Source: Grimontia kaedaensis
GTDB taxonomy: Bacteria; Pseudomonadota; Gammaproteobacteria; Enterobacterales; Vibrionaceae
Reading direction: 5' to 3'
Assembly: GCF_023746615.1 (NCBI RefSeq)
Contig: NZ_CP082275.1
Coordinates: forward strand, 186,001 to 250,000
Length of the DNA stretch: 64,000 nucleotides
The stretch's first letter is position 1. Each line of letters opens with the position of its first letter. The notes beneath the pieces are model-generated. The model did no database searches. It saw only the letters and a program-made list of their open reading frames with translations, and had not been told where the DNA came from. A program made the position numbers and the translations under genes. Shown piece after piece: positions 35,359-43,600 of the stretch.

Positions 35359-36316
35359 AGTGCTTGTGGTCGATGATGAACCGAGCAATCTGCATGTGAT
35401 GCGAACCATCCTGCAGGATCAATACACGCTGATCTTCGCTAAAAGTGGCGAGAGGGCCATTGAGCTAGCGATGCAACAACGCCCGGATTTGATTCTTCTG
35501 GATATCATGATGCCGGGAATGAACGGTTATGAAGTTTGTCGTGTGCTTAAGAATGAAAAGACGGTTAGCCATATTCCTATCATTATCGTGTCGGCGCTGG
35601 ATGAATACCAAAGCGAAGTGGAAGGGCTAAAAAGCGGCGCGGCAGACTTTCTGATCAAGCCAGTTTCACCCGAGTTGGTGAAAAGCCGTGTTGCCAATCT
35701 GCTCGGTGAGGCGCGAGCCACCATCATGCGCGAAAACTATCAGCTGGTGATTAATCAGATCGCCGCAGTAGCCGCACTTCACAATAACTATGTGGAAATC
35801 ACTGCGCCTCGTATTGCCAAATTTTGTGAATGGTTGGCTGTGAAATATGGTCTCACCAAATCCAAAGCAGAGGATATTGGCCTAGCTTACCCTCTCTGCC
35901 AGATTGGCGAGCTTTGGGACGATGGCGGCAACAACACGACAGCAGAAAGTCGGAGTTTGCTGCTGCTATCAGAGGCCACCAAAGGTTTTGCCTGTGTCGC
36001 TGCGACCTTGTTGACGTACAAGAACACCCGATGGGATGGCTCGGGGTTTCCTGAAGTGGAAGCCGAAAAAATCCCGGAAGAGTGCCGGGTTGTAACCGTG
36101 GCAGAAGCAATCGACATAGAAATCGAGGCTTTGGAAGGCAGTGTGTCTGAACGTGTGAAAACGGCAATATCGACGCTCTCACAAGAGGCTGGAACACTGG
36201 CTGACCCAAGGCTTATTCATATTCTCGATGAGAACAGTGAAGAGCTATGTCGACTCTATTTCGACTGGCTTGCCTCGCCCTGGCCGACGCCTATTCTTCC
36301 TATCAACGAGTTCTGA
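35348..36316 (+). CDS. Response regulator with degenerate HD-GYP domain
   Basis: The product has 322 residues. Residues 1-125 are a receiver with all key residues: VDDE (Asp9, Asp10), Asp53 in LLDIMMPG, Ser in VSALDE and Lys in IKPVS. The rest aligns to an HD-GYP cyclic-di-GMP phosphodiesterase, but PLHDIG has become PLCQIG (Cys184-Gln185), the HHE motif has become Lys225-Asn-Thr, and GYP is GFP, while RWDGSG is kept. No metal site can form, so catalysis is not expected. The gene starts inside the 3' end of the degenerate kinase gene, so the two proteins are coupled in translation. It is followed, without a clear terminator, by pabA. Confidence 0.85.
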   Translation: MAYKVLVVDDEPSNLHVMRTILQDQYTLIFAKSGERAIELAMQQRPDLILLDIMMPGMNGYEVCRVLKNEKTVSHIPIIIVSALDEYQSEVEGLKSGAADFLIKPVSPELVKSRVANLLGEARATIMRENYQLVINQIAAVAALHNNYVEITAPRIAKFCEWLAVKYGLTKSKAEDIGLAYPLCQIGELWDDGGNNTTAESRSLLLLSEATKGFACVAATLLTYKNTRWDGSGFPEVEAEKIPEECRVVTVAEAIDIEIEALEGSVSERVKTAISTLSQEAGTLADPRLIHILDENSEELCRLYFDWLASPWPTPILPINEF

Positions 36317-36383
36317 TGCAGTGCGAATAAGCCTGTGTTAGCATTTGCGCCCAGTCCCGCTGATGTTTGGCGGGCAGGACGTG

Positions 36384-36974
36384 ATGGGAACGACTGTGCT
36401 GCTGATTATTGATAACTACGACTCTTTTACTTACAACCTGTATCAGTACTTTTGTCAGTTGGGTGTCGAAGTGGAAGTTCACCGCAATGACGCTATCACC
36501 CTGGCCGATATCGAAGCCTTGGCACCCTCACACTTGGTCATTTCGCCTGGCCCTTGCACGCCAGATGACGCCGGCATCTCCCTTCAGGCCATTGAATACT
36601 TTGCCGGAAAACTGCCGATTCTTGGTGTGTGTCTGGGGCATCAGGCGCTTGCTCAGGTGTTTGGTGGCAAGGTCATTCGCGCCAAACAAGTGATGCACGG
36701 CAAAACCAGCCCTGTGGTTCACCGCGATTGCGGTGTGTTCCAGTCGCTCAATAATCCGCTAACCGTGACGCGTTATCATTCCCTGGTCGTGGAAGCCAAC
36801 TCGCTGCCGGACTGTTTTGAAATCACTGCGTGGACGGAAGTGGATGGTGGTTTCGATGAAATCATGGGGATACGCCACAAAACCCTCGACCTTGAGGGCG
36901 TGCAGTTCCATCCGGAGAGTATATTGACTGAGCAAGGCCATCAACTGCTGCAAAACTTCCTTACCCGCAATTGA
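36384..36974 (+). CDS. pabA: Aminodeoxychorismate synthase glutaminase PabA
   Basis: A 196-residue class I glutamine amidotransferase that supplies ammonia to PabB for 4-aminobenzoate and folate synthesis. LLIIDNYDSFTYNLYQYF opens the domain, GVCLGHQAL carries the nucleophilic Cys, and GVQFHPES the catalytic His-Glu. TrpG is less likely since no trp genes are near and V. cholerae has pabA by argD. Two starts are plausible: ATG 36384 after AGGA, or GTG 36396 after GGGAA, the latter putting the nucleophile at Cys79 as in E. coli. Confidence 0.9.
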   Translation: MGTTVLLIIDNYDSFTYNLYQYFCQLGVEVEVHRNDAITLADIEALAPSHLVISPGPCTPDDAGISLQAIEYFAGKLPILGVCLGHQALAQVFGGKVIRAKQVMHGKTSPVVHRDCGVFQSLNNPLTVTRYHSLVVEANSLPDCFEITAWTEVDGGFDEIMGIRHKTLDLEGVQFHPESILTEQGHQLLQNFLTRN

Positions 36975-37069
36975 TGACAACCTAAGATTTCAACCTTCCG
37001 AGTCTGTGTTGAAAGCCGATCATCATCACTCTTTTTACATTTTTGTTTCGTCGTTTTCCTGCCATTAAC

Positions 37070-37087
37070 AGTGAAACCTTATTCACT
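37070..37087 (+). promoter_or_regulatory. ARG box upstream of argD-astA-astD
   Basis: TGAAA-CCTT-ATTCA at 37072-37085 fits 9 of 10 fixed positions of the ArgR half-sites TGAAT and ATTCA. It is about 212 bases upstream of argD. In enterics ArgR with arginine activates the ast operon from an upstream site; the same may hold here. A second box at the usual 3-base spacing is not visible. I see nothing else of note in the 36975-37298 gap. Confidence 0.5.
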
Positions 37088-37298
37088 CCCTTCGTGCCAT
37101 CTCTCGTTTATTTCCCAACAGGAAAGACAGTCTTACCGCTTGTTCTATTAATCATTTACCCTTCTTCACGCATAAATATGGCACTTGTGTGAATTTCCCA
37201 TAGTTTATTGCGCTAGATTATAAAATTTTCTGCTATTGATGCGGTTAATGAAATGTAAATACTATGCTTATAGCAGAATCGACAGAAGGATATGAGCG

Positions 37299-38516
37299 AT
37301 GACAGCCGAACATAAAGTAGAACGTAAACTGTTCGATGAAGTGATGGTGCCATGTTATGCACCCATGAATATGATCCCGGACAGAGGCAAGGGCGCTCGT
37401 ATTTGGGATCAGGACGATCGTGAATACATCGATTTTGCCGGTGGTATCGCCGTAAGTTGTTTGGGTCATTGCCACCCAGTGATGGTAGATGCACTGAAAG
37501 CTCAGGCTGAAAAGCTCTGGCACCTGAGCAATGTTATGACCAACGCTCCAGCATTGCGCTTGGCGAAAAAGCTGACTGAAGTGAGTTTTGCTGATCGTGT
37601 TTTCTTTGCTAACTCTGGTGCAGAAGCGAACGAAGCAGCGCTGAAACTGGCACGCCGCTGGGCAGTAGACGTCCACGGCCCAGAGAAGAGCGAAATTATC
37701 GCCTTTACCCAAGGTTTCCACGGCCGTACTTTCTTCACCGTCACCGTGGGTGGTCAAGCTGCATACTCCGATGGCTTCGGACCAAAACCGGGCAACGTCA
37801 CCCATCTGCCTTACAACGATTTGGATGCACTGGCTGCAGCCATGTCTGACAAAACCTGCGCCATCATGATGGAACCACTGCAAGGTGAAGGCGGTATTGT
37901 TACTCCTGACCCAGCTTTCGTTCAAGGCGTTCGAGAGCTGTGTGACAAGCACAATGCTCTGCTGATTTTCGATGAAGTTCAGACAGGTAATGGCCGTACA
38001 GGCACTTTCTACGCGTATGAGCAAACTGGCGTAACGCCAGACATCCTGAGCACGGCGAAATCGCTGGGCGGTGGTATCCCAATCGGTGCCATGCTGACCA
38101 CTGAAAAACTGGCTGCTCACATGAAAGTTGGTACCCATGGCTCCACTTACGGTGGTAACCCGCTGGCGTCTGCGGTAGCAGAAGCGGTGGTGAACGAGGT
38201 GAGCAAGCCGGAAGTATTGGCAGGCGTGAAAGAGCGCGAAGGATGGTTCCGTGAAGGGCTGGAAGCACTGAATGCCAAATACAATATGTTCAGCGAAATT
38301 CGCGGCAAAGGCCTGCTGATTGGTGCCGCTCTCAACGAAGAGTGGAAAGGGCGTGCCCGCGATGTACTGCTGGCTGCTGGCGAAGAAGGTTTGCTGTTAC
38401 TGGTTGCTGGTACCAACGTGGTACGTATGACTCCATCACTGGTTATCACAAAAGAAGAAGTAGAAGAAGGTCTCGCGCGACTGGATCGCGCACTGGCAAA
38501 ACTGACGGCGGCGTGA
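37299..38516 (+). CDS. argD: Acetylornithine/succinylornithine aminotransferase (ArgD/AstC)
   Basis: A 405-residue class III PLP aminotransferase. It can transaminate N-acetylornithine in arginine synthesis and N-succinylornithine in the AST catabolic pathway; being the only copy in the window and directly upstream of astA-astD, it probably does both. ANSGAEANEAALKLARR near residues 104-120 binds PLP phosphate, FDEVQTGNGRTG near 225 carries the PLP-nitrogen Asp, and LSTAKSLGGGIPIGAM near 250 the Schiff-base Lys. The start at 37299 follows GAAGGA. It leads a plus-strand operon with astA 44 bases downstream. Confidence 0.95.
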   Translation: MTAEHKVERKLFDEVMVPCYAPMNMIPDRGKGARIWDQDDREYIDFAGGIAVSCLGHCHPVMVDALKAQAEKLWHLSNVMTNAPALRLAKKLTEVSFADRVFFANSGAEANEAALKLARRWAVDVHGPEKSEIIAFTQGFHGRTFFTVTVGGQAAYSDGFGPKPGNVTHLPYNDLDALAAAMSDKTCAIMMEPLQGEGGIVTPDPAFVQGVRELCDKHNALLIFDEVQTGNGRTGTFYAYEQTGVTPDILSTAKSLGGGIPIGAMLTTEKLAAHMKVGTHGSTYGGNPLASAVAEAVVNEVSKPEVLAGVKEREGWFREGLEALNAKYNMFSEIRGKGLLIGAALNEEWKGRARDVLLAAGEEGLLLLVAGTNVVRMTPSLVITKEEVEEGLARLDRALAKLTAA

Positions 38517-38560
38517 TCGCCCGAGGTCTTGACCCACCCATCGCATCAGGAGGAAGTAAG

Positions 38561-39577
38561 ATGCTGGTAATTCGCCCAATCAGAGAAACGGATTTTGACG
38601 CACTCATGCTATGTGCTGAGGAATCCGGACATGGTTTCACTTCTCTGCCAGTGGATGAAACACTGATCAAAGGTCGCATTGACCATTCTGTAGAGAGTTT
38701 CGCCCGTAACGCGCAAGCACCGGGTATGGAAGGCTACCTCATGGTAGCGGAGGACACCGAAACTGGCGAAGTGGCAGGCACTACCGGCATTGAAGCTGCC
38801 ATCGGGTTGGACAATCCGTTTTACAGCTATCACATCAGCAAAATCGTCCACCATTCACGTCGTCTGGATGTGCATAACGTGGTGGAAGTCCTGACCTTCG
38901 GGAACAACTACACGGGTGCGACGGAAATTTGCACCCTGTTCCTGCGCCCGGAGTTCCGTCAGGGACTGAACGGTAAATTGCTGTCTAAATGCCGCTTCCT
39001 GATGCTGGCCCAGTTCCCGGAAAAATTCTCCGACGTCATTTTCGCAGAAATGCGCGGTGTATCCGATGAAGATGGAAACTCGCCATTCTGGGCTTGGCTT
39101 AAAGAGCATTTCTTCTCGATTGATTTCACCTTGGCAGACTACCTGACAGGAACGGGCCAGAAAGGCTTCATCGCTGATCTGATGCCTAAGCTGCCAATCT
39201 ACGTGAGTCTATTGAGTGAAGAAGCGCGTGAAGTGATTGGACAGGTGCATGAGAAAACCCGTCCGGCACTTCGCCTTCTGGAAAAAGAAGGTTTCACTTG
39301 CCGTGGCTATGTCGACATTTTCGATGCTGGCCCAACGGTAGAGTGCCTTCGCCAGAACATAGATTCTATTCGTCGGTCATTCACCGCAAGAGTGAAGATC
39401 GCCGAGCACAGCAGCGCACAGGATTATTTGATCTGTAACAGTGACTTTGAAAACTTCCGCGCCACTGCAACCAAGGTTGGTGTCGATGAAGAGCGCAATG
39501 AAGTGCTCATCAGCAAGGAAGTGGCAGAAGCGCTGTTTGTACAAGATGGAGATACCGTGCGTCTGGTGTCGGTTTAG
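38561..39577 (+). CDS. astA: Arginine N-succinyltransferase
   Basis: A 338-residue enzyme that transfers succinyl from succinyl-CoA to arginine, the first AST pathway step. MLVIRPIRETDFDALM opens the GNAT-like fold; ESGHGFTSLPVDE, FYSYHISKIVHHS and GRGTGQ-like TLFLRPEFRQGLNGKLLSKCRFL follow, which I recognise from AstA. The start at 38561 is decided by a strong AGGAGG at 38549-38554; a longer in-frame opening of 73 codons is a shadow of argD. It is 12 bases before astD. astB and astE are not in this window. Confidence 0.95.
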   Translation: MLVIRPIRETDFDALMLCAEESGHGFTSLPVDETLIKGRIDHSVESFARNAQAPGMEGYLMVAEDTETGEVAGTTGIEAAIGLDNPFYSYHISKIVHHSRRLDVHNVVEVLTFGNNYTGATEICTLFLRPEFRQGLNGKLLSKCRFLMLAQFPEKFSDVIFAEMRGVSDEDGNSPFWAWLKEHFFSIDFTLADYLTGTGQKGFIADLMPKLPIYVSLLSEEAREVIGQVHEKTRPALRLLEKEGFTCRGYVDIFDAGPTVECLRQNIDSIRRSFTARVKIAEHSSAQDYLICNSDFENFRATATKVGVDEERNEVLISKEVAEALFVQDGDTVRLVSV

Positions 39578-39589
39578 GAGAGACGATCA

Positions 39590-41047
39590 ATGACACAATG
39601 GATTGAGAACAAAGCCATTGAGGGTAAGGGCGACGCGTTCGAATCGCTCAACCCATTTAACAGCGAAGCGGTCTGGTCCGGCAAAGCGGCCACGCCTGAG
39701 CAAGTGGAAGCGGCGGTTGATGCCGCGCGTTGTGCGTTTATTAGCTGGAAAAAAACGCCGTTTACCGAGCGCCAGGCGCTGGTGGAGCGTTTCGCGGAAA
39801 AAGTAAAAGAAAATAGCGAGCATATTGCGAAAGTGATCGCCGAAGAAACGGGTAAACCGCTTTGGGAAACCCGCACAGAAGCGGCGGCCATGGTCGGAAA
39901 AATCGGTATCTCTTTGCGTGCCTATCAGGAACGTACTGGTGAACGGGCAAAAGACGTAGCGGGCACACAAGCGGTGCTGCGTCATCGCCCGCTGGGTGTG
40001 ATGGCGGTATTTGGCCCATATAACTTCCCTGGGCACTTGCCGAATGGTCACATTGTTCCAGCATTGCTAGCGGGTAACACTGTGGTGTTCAAACCATCAG
40101 ACCTAACCCCGAAAACGGCCGAAGAAACCCTCAAGCTATGGATTGAAGCGGGTTTACCTGAGGGTGTGATCAACATGGTTCAGGGTGGTCGTGAAACTGG
40201 TGAAGCGCTGGCGCAATCAAAAGGCATTGATGGCCTGCTGTTTACCGGCAGTGCCAATACTGGCCATATCCTTCACCGCCAGTTTGCGGGTCAGCCGGGC
40301 AAAATGCTGGCGCTTGAAATGGGCGGCAACAACCCCATGGTGATTTCCAATGACTACGGCGAAGTAGATGCCACGGCATACACCATCATCCAGTCAGCCT
40401 TTATCAGCGCAGGTCAACGTTGTACCTGTGCCCGTCGACTCTATGTACCTAAGGGTGACAAGGGCGATGCCTTGCTTTCCCGTTTGGTCGCGATGACCAA
40501 GAATATCCGTGTCGGTGGTCAGTTCGATGAGCCAGCACCGTTTATGGGCGCGCAGATTTCTATTCGCGCCGCAGAAGGCATTCTGGCTGCGCAGGCGAAT
40601 CTGGAATCTCTGGGTGGCGAATCGCTGCTAAAAGCAGAGTTGTTGCACGATGCTGTCGTGTCTCCAGGCATCATTGAAGTGAGCAAAATTGCAGATCTTC
40701 CAGATGAAGAATACTTCGGCCCACTGCTTCAGGTGGTTCGTTATGATTCGCTGGAACAGGCCGTCGAGCTTGCTAATGACACCCGCTACGGATTGTCCGC
40801 AGGCCTGGTGTCCACGGATGATGCGGAGTGGGATTACTTCCTCGACCACATCCGCGCGGGCATCGTGAATCGTAACCGACAGCTGACGGGAGCCAGCGGT
40901 GATGCACCGTTTGGTGGTCCTGGTGCGTCAGGCAATCTTCGTCCAAGCGCTTACTATGCTGCTGACTACTGTGCTTACCCGATGGCATCTATGGAAGGTG
41001 AAGACGTTTCACTACCCGCACAGTTGAGCCCTGGGCTCTCGCTTTAA
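39590..41047 (+). CDS. astD: Succinylglutamate semialdehyde dehydrogenase
   Basis: A 485-residue NAD-dependent aldehyde dehydrogenase oxidising N-succinylglutamate semialdehyde to N-succinylglutamate in the AST pathway. MAVFGPYNFPGHLPNGHI near residues 140-157 is the oxyanion region, LLFTGSANTG near 220 the NAD loop, LALEMGGNNP near 245 the catalytic Glu and AGQRCTCARRLYV near 280 the catalytic Cys. RBS AGGAGA lies before the ATG. It is followed 33 bases later by a DUF1338 gene. Confidence 0.95.
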   Translation: MTQWIENKAIEGKGDAFESLNPFNSEAVWSGKAATPEQVEAAVDAARCAFISWKKTPFTERQALVERFAEKVKENSEHIAKVIAEETGKPLWETRTEAAAMVGKIGISLRAYQERTGERAKDVAGTQAVLRHRPLGVMAVFGPYNFPGHLPNGHIVPALLAGNTVVFKPSDLTPKTAEETLKLWIEAGLPEGVINMVQGGRETGEALAQSKGIDGLLFTGSANTGHILHRQFAGQPGKMLALEMGGNNPMVISNDYGEVDATAYTIIQSAFISAGQRCTCARRLYVPKGDKGDALLSRLVAMTKNIRVGGQFDEPAPFMGAQISIRAAEGILAAQANLESLGGESLLKAELLHDAVVSPGIIEVSKIADLPDEEYFGPLLQVVRYDSLEQAVELANDTRYGLSAGLVSTDDAEWDYFLDHIRAGIVNRNRQLTGASGDAPFGGPGASGNLRPSAYYAADYCAYPMASMEGEDVSLPAQLSPGLSL

Positions 41048-41080
41048 TATTCCGTAATCACAAGCATTCAGGAGGATGTG

Positions 41081-41875
41081 ATGGAACGCGTTCAGGCTTT
41101 ATTCGACGGACTTTGGAAAGATTACACTGCACGTCTGTGTCCTTCGGCTGCGAAGGTGCATCACTTGCTGGAAGAGGGGACACCGCTACTGAATGACCAT
41201 ATTGCGCTGCGTACGTTTGCGCTGCCAAAAGTGGGCCTAGACAGATTGGCAGCCCCTTTCATTGCCTTAGGCTACGAGCCAAAGGGTGAGTACGAATTCA
41301 AAGCCAAAAAGCTGTTTGCGCGCCATTTTGAACATCCTAACCCTGATGCGCCCAAAGTCTTCATCAGTGAGCTGTTGGTGGGGCAATGTTCATCTGAACT
41401 TCAACTGGCTGTCCGCTCGCTGGTGGACCAGGTCGATGAGGATGCCTTGAATGATCCTGCTTTTCTGTACGGTGGTCGCCTGTGGGATATCGACTTTGAT
41501 ACCTATAAGAAACTGGCCGATGAAAGTGAATATGCAGGATGGCTGTCAGCACACGGGTTTGGTGCTAACCACTTTACAGTCAGTGTGAATCAGCTGAGCA
41601 CGCTCGACACAGTAAAAGGTGTGAATGACCTTCTGCGTCAGTCAGGCTTTGCCATTAACGAGTCTGGTGGAGAAGTGAAGGGTAGCCCTGAAGTGTGCCT
41701 TGAGCAGTCTTCGACCATGGCTGACAAAGTGAGTGTGGTTTTCAGCGATGGCGAACAAAGCATCCCTGGTGGCTTCTACGAATTCGCCAAGCGTTACCCG
41801 TTGTCAGATGGTTTGCTCTACCAAGGTTTTGTCGAAGCGTCAGCAGATAAGATCTTCGAAAGTACCGATCAGTAA
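41081..41875 (+). CDS. DUF1338 metalloenzyme, 2-oxoadipate dioxygenase-like
   Basis: A 264-residue member of the DUF1338 vicinal-oxygen-chelate-like family. The likely 2-His-1-Glu metal site is His in NDHIALRTF (near residue 39), His in GANHFTVSV (near 165) and Glu in GGFYEFAKRYP (near 228). The longer relative HglS/YdcJ decarboxylates 2-oxoadipate to D-2-hydroxyglutarate; substrate of this short form is not known to me. It is the last gene of the argD-ast operon, 33 bases after astD, and has the same position in V. cholerae as I recall. GGAGG sits 5 bases before ATG 41081. Confidence 0.85.
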   Translation: MERVQALFDGLWKDYTARLCPSAAKVHHLLEEGTPLLNDHIALRTFALPKVGLDRLAAPFIALGYEPKGEYEFKAKKLFARHFEHPNPDAPKVFISELLVGQCSSELQLAVRSLVDQVDEDALNDPAFLYGGRLWDIDFDTYKKLADESEYAGWLSAHGFGANHFTVSVNQLSTLDTVKGVNDLLRQSGFAINESGGEVKGSPEVCLEQSSTMADKVSVVFSDGEQSIPGGFYEFAKRYPLSDGLLYQGFVEASADKIFESTDQ

Positions 41876-41899
41876 ACGCGTCAGATGTTGTGAGCCAGC

Positions 41900-42094
41900 C
41901 TAGGAAGTCAGTGAGGTTGGCCACTCATCGTTCGAAGATGTATCAAAACGGCCCCTGTCTTCGCCTAGCATACGCTGAATATGATAGTGGGACGGGTCGC
42001 TGAATCCGGTCATTTCGATGCTGAGATGCCCCGGTGTGACGGAAATTGGCGGCTGTTGCGTTGATGGTGAAAAGTGTTGGATTTCCATGTCCAT
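41900..42094 (-). CDS. Small hypothetical protein, 64 residues
   Basis: A 64-residue frame starting MDMEIQHFSP, decided by GAGGAA 7 bases upstream of the ATG at 42094. The product is hydrophilic, without a signal peptide, membrane span or cysteines; it contains SVTPGHLSIEMTGF and SHYHIQRMLGE and ends in a Ser/Thr-rich acidic tail. I do not recognise the family. A near-perfect CRP site lies about 95 bases upstream. It is convergent with the DUF1338 gene and downstream of crp. A chance frame is possible; the ribosome-binding site and operator favour a real gene. Confidence 0.5.
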   Translation of the reverse strand: MDMEIQHFSPSTQQPPISVTPGHLSIEMTGFSDPSHYHIQRMLGEDRGRFDTSSNDEWPTSLTS

Positions 42095-42187
42095 GCCGAT
42101 GTTCCTCAATACAGCAAATGCATGCGAATGCATACATGGCTTGCATTGAAAACTAGCACCGAATGATGACATTCGCAGGAAAATCGC

Positions 42188-42203
42188 TGTGATTTTGATC
42201 ACA
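42188..42203 (-). promoter_or_regulatory. CRP-binding site
   Basis: TGTGATTTTGATCACA has both perfect half-sites TGTGA and TCACA with the 6-base spacing. It sits between the crp terminator and the small gene at 41900-42094, so it most likely controls that gene. A TATGCA at 42134-42129 on the minus strand could be its -10. Confidence 0.7.
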
Positions 42204-42210
42204 CTGCAAA

Positions 42211-42240
42211 CAAAAAAGCCACCGAATAAGCGGTGGCTTT
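42211..42240 (-). terminator. Terminator after crp
   Basis: On the minus strand, AAAGCCACCG-CTTATT-CGGTGGCTTT followed by TTTTG; it starts 20 bases past the crp stop. Confidence 0.9.
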
Positions 42241-42259
42241 CATTTTAAGCAAAGCGCTC

Positions 42260-42892
42260 TTAGCGAGTACCGTATACCACGATGGTTTTACCGTGTGCAG
42301 AAATCAGGTTCTGCTCTTCTAGCATCTTCAGGATGCGGCCAACGGTTTCACGTGAACAGCCAACGATTTGACCGATTTCCTGACGGGTGATCTTGATTTG
42401 CATGCCGTCTGGGTGGGTCATTGCATCTGGTTGTTTTGCTAGGTTCAGCAGTGTCTGAGCGATGCGACCGGTTACGTCCAGGAACGCCAAGTCACCGACT
42501 TTCTGGCTGGTCACTTGCAGACGGCGAGCCATCTGAGATGACAAGCGCATAAGGATGTCTGGGTTAACTTGGATCAGCTGGCGGAATTTCTTGAATGAGA
42601 TTTCTGCAACTTCACATGGAGATTTTGCGCGAACCCAAGCGGTACGCTCCTGATCTTCCTCAAATAGGCCCAGTTCGCCAATGAAGTCGCCCTGGTTGAG
42701 GTAAGAGAGGATCATCTCTTTGCCTTCTTCATCCTTGATCAGTACTGCCACAGAGCCTTTCACGATGTAGTACAGCGTTTCTGCTTTCTCACCCGCGTGG
42801 ATAAGAGTACTTTTCGAAGGGTACTTATGAATGTGGCAGTGTGAAAGGAACCACTCTAGTGTTGGGTCTGTTTGAGGTTTTCCTGGAACCAT
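42260..42892 (-). CDS. crp: cAMP receptor protein CRP
   Basis: A 210-residue global regulator, the same length as E. coli CRP. The cyclic-nucleotide domain (1-135) includes the phosphate-binding cassette GELGLFEEDQERTAWVRA, a C-helix RRLQVTSQKVGDLAFLDVTGRIAQ, and the helix-turn-helix TRQEIGQIVGCSRETVGRILKML with the Arg-Glu-Arg DNA contacts. The start at 42892 (MVPGKPQTDPTLEWFLS) matches Vibrio CRP; a longer frame upstream does not. It is divergent from yhfA, as in E. coli. Confidence 0.97.
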   Translation of the reverse strand: MVPGKPQTDPTLEWFLSHCHIHKYPSKSTLIHAGEKAETLYYIVKGSVAVLIKDEEGKEMILSYLNQGDFIGELGLFEEDQERTAWVRAKSPCEVAEISFKKFRQLIQVNPDILMRLSSQMARRLQVTSQKVGDLAFLDVTGRIAQTLLNLAKQPDAMTHPDGMQIKITRQEIGQIVGCSRETVGRILKMLEEQNLISAHGKTIVVYGTR

Positions 42893-43128
42893 ATATCTCA
42901 TTTCCTCTGCAGTTGTTGCCTGATGAGTCTTCCTTAGCCCACCGTCCTGCGGCACAAGTCCGTCGGATAGCATAAAGTGTCGGCAGTCAGGCTACAAGCT
43001 CTCTGTTTGAGTCATTGAGTTTATCCTTTTTCCAGCACGATTTCTTGATTTTGATATGGACTTAAGCCCCTATTAAAGGCTAAAAATGTGGATAAGATCA
43101 CGACACTGAAAGTAATTGGAGGTAAGAA

Positions 43129-43536
43129 ATGCAAGCAAGCGTCAAGTGGTGTGGAAACGAGACCTTCCTCGGGCTCTCAAATTCCGGCCATAGCATTGTG
43201 ATGGATGGAAACGGTGGTGCAAATGCCCCAAGCCCAATGGAAATGGTGCTGATGGGCGCGGGCGGATGTAGTTCTGTCGACGTCGTTGCAGCACTAAAAG
43301 AAAATGCAGAGCAGGTGATTTCCTGTGTGGCTGAGCTAAGTGCTGAACGCCGTGAGCAAGCACCAAAGCTGTTTACCAAAATCAATATTCACTTTGTCGT
43401 GACAGGTAAAGCGCTTGATGAGAGCCGGGTAGCCTCTGCGGTGAAAGACAGTCTCGAGAAATACTGCTCTGTTTGCTTGATGCTCGGAGCGGGGGTGGAA
43501 ATGATCCACTCTTACGAGATCATTGAAAACGCATAA
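43129..43536 (+). CDS. yhfA: OsmC-family protein YhfA
   Basis: A 135-residue OsmC/Ohr-fold protein with PSPMEMVLMGAGGCSSVDVV near residues 35-54 and the second Cys in EKYCSVCLML near 113. Family members reduce organic hydroperoxides with a Cys pair, but the substrate of YhfA is unknown. GGAGGTAAG ends 3 bases before the ATG. Its divergent position beside crp is conserved with E. coli. Confidence 0.9.
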   Translation: MQASVKWCGNETFLGLSNSGHSIVMDGNGGANAPSPMEMVLMGAGGCSSVDVVAALKENAEQVISCVAELSAERREQAPKLFTKINIHFVVTGKALDESRVASAVKDSLEKYCSVCLMLGAGVEMIHSYEIIENA

Positions 43537-43576
43537 TCTTCTGGTGCTGACTATTGCTCCTGATGATGAATGAGCG

Positions 43577-43600
43577 AAGGAGGGGAAATCCCCTCCTTTA
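43577..43600. terminator. Hairpin between yhfA and DUF3501 gene
   Basis: AAGGAGGGG-AAA-TCCCCTCCTT flanks the stop codon of the minus-strand DUF3501 gene and lies 43 bases past the yhfA stop. T runs on either side are short (TTTAG on plus), so efficiency is uncertain. Confidence 0.6.

Noticed and set aside
37189..37206. A TGTGAATTTCCCATA sequence upstream of argD resembling a CRP site.
   Set aside because: Only one half-site matches; the TCACA half is absent.
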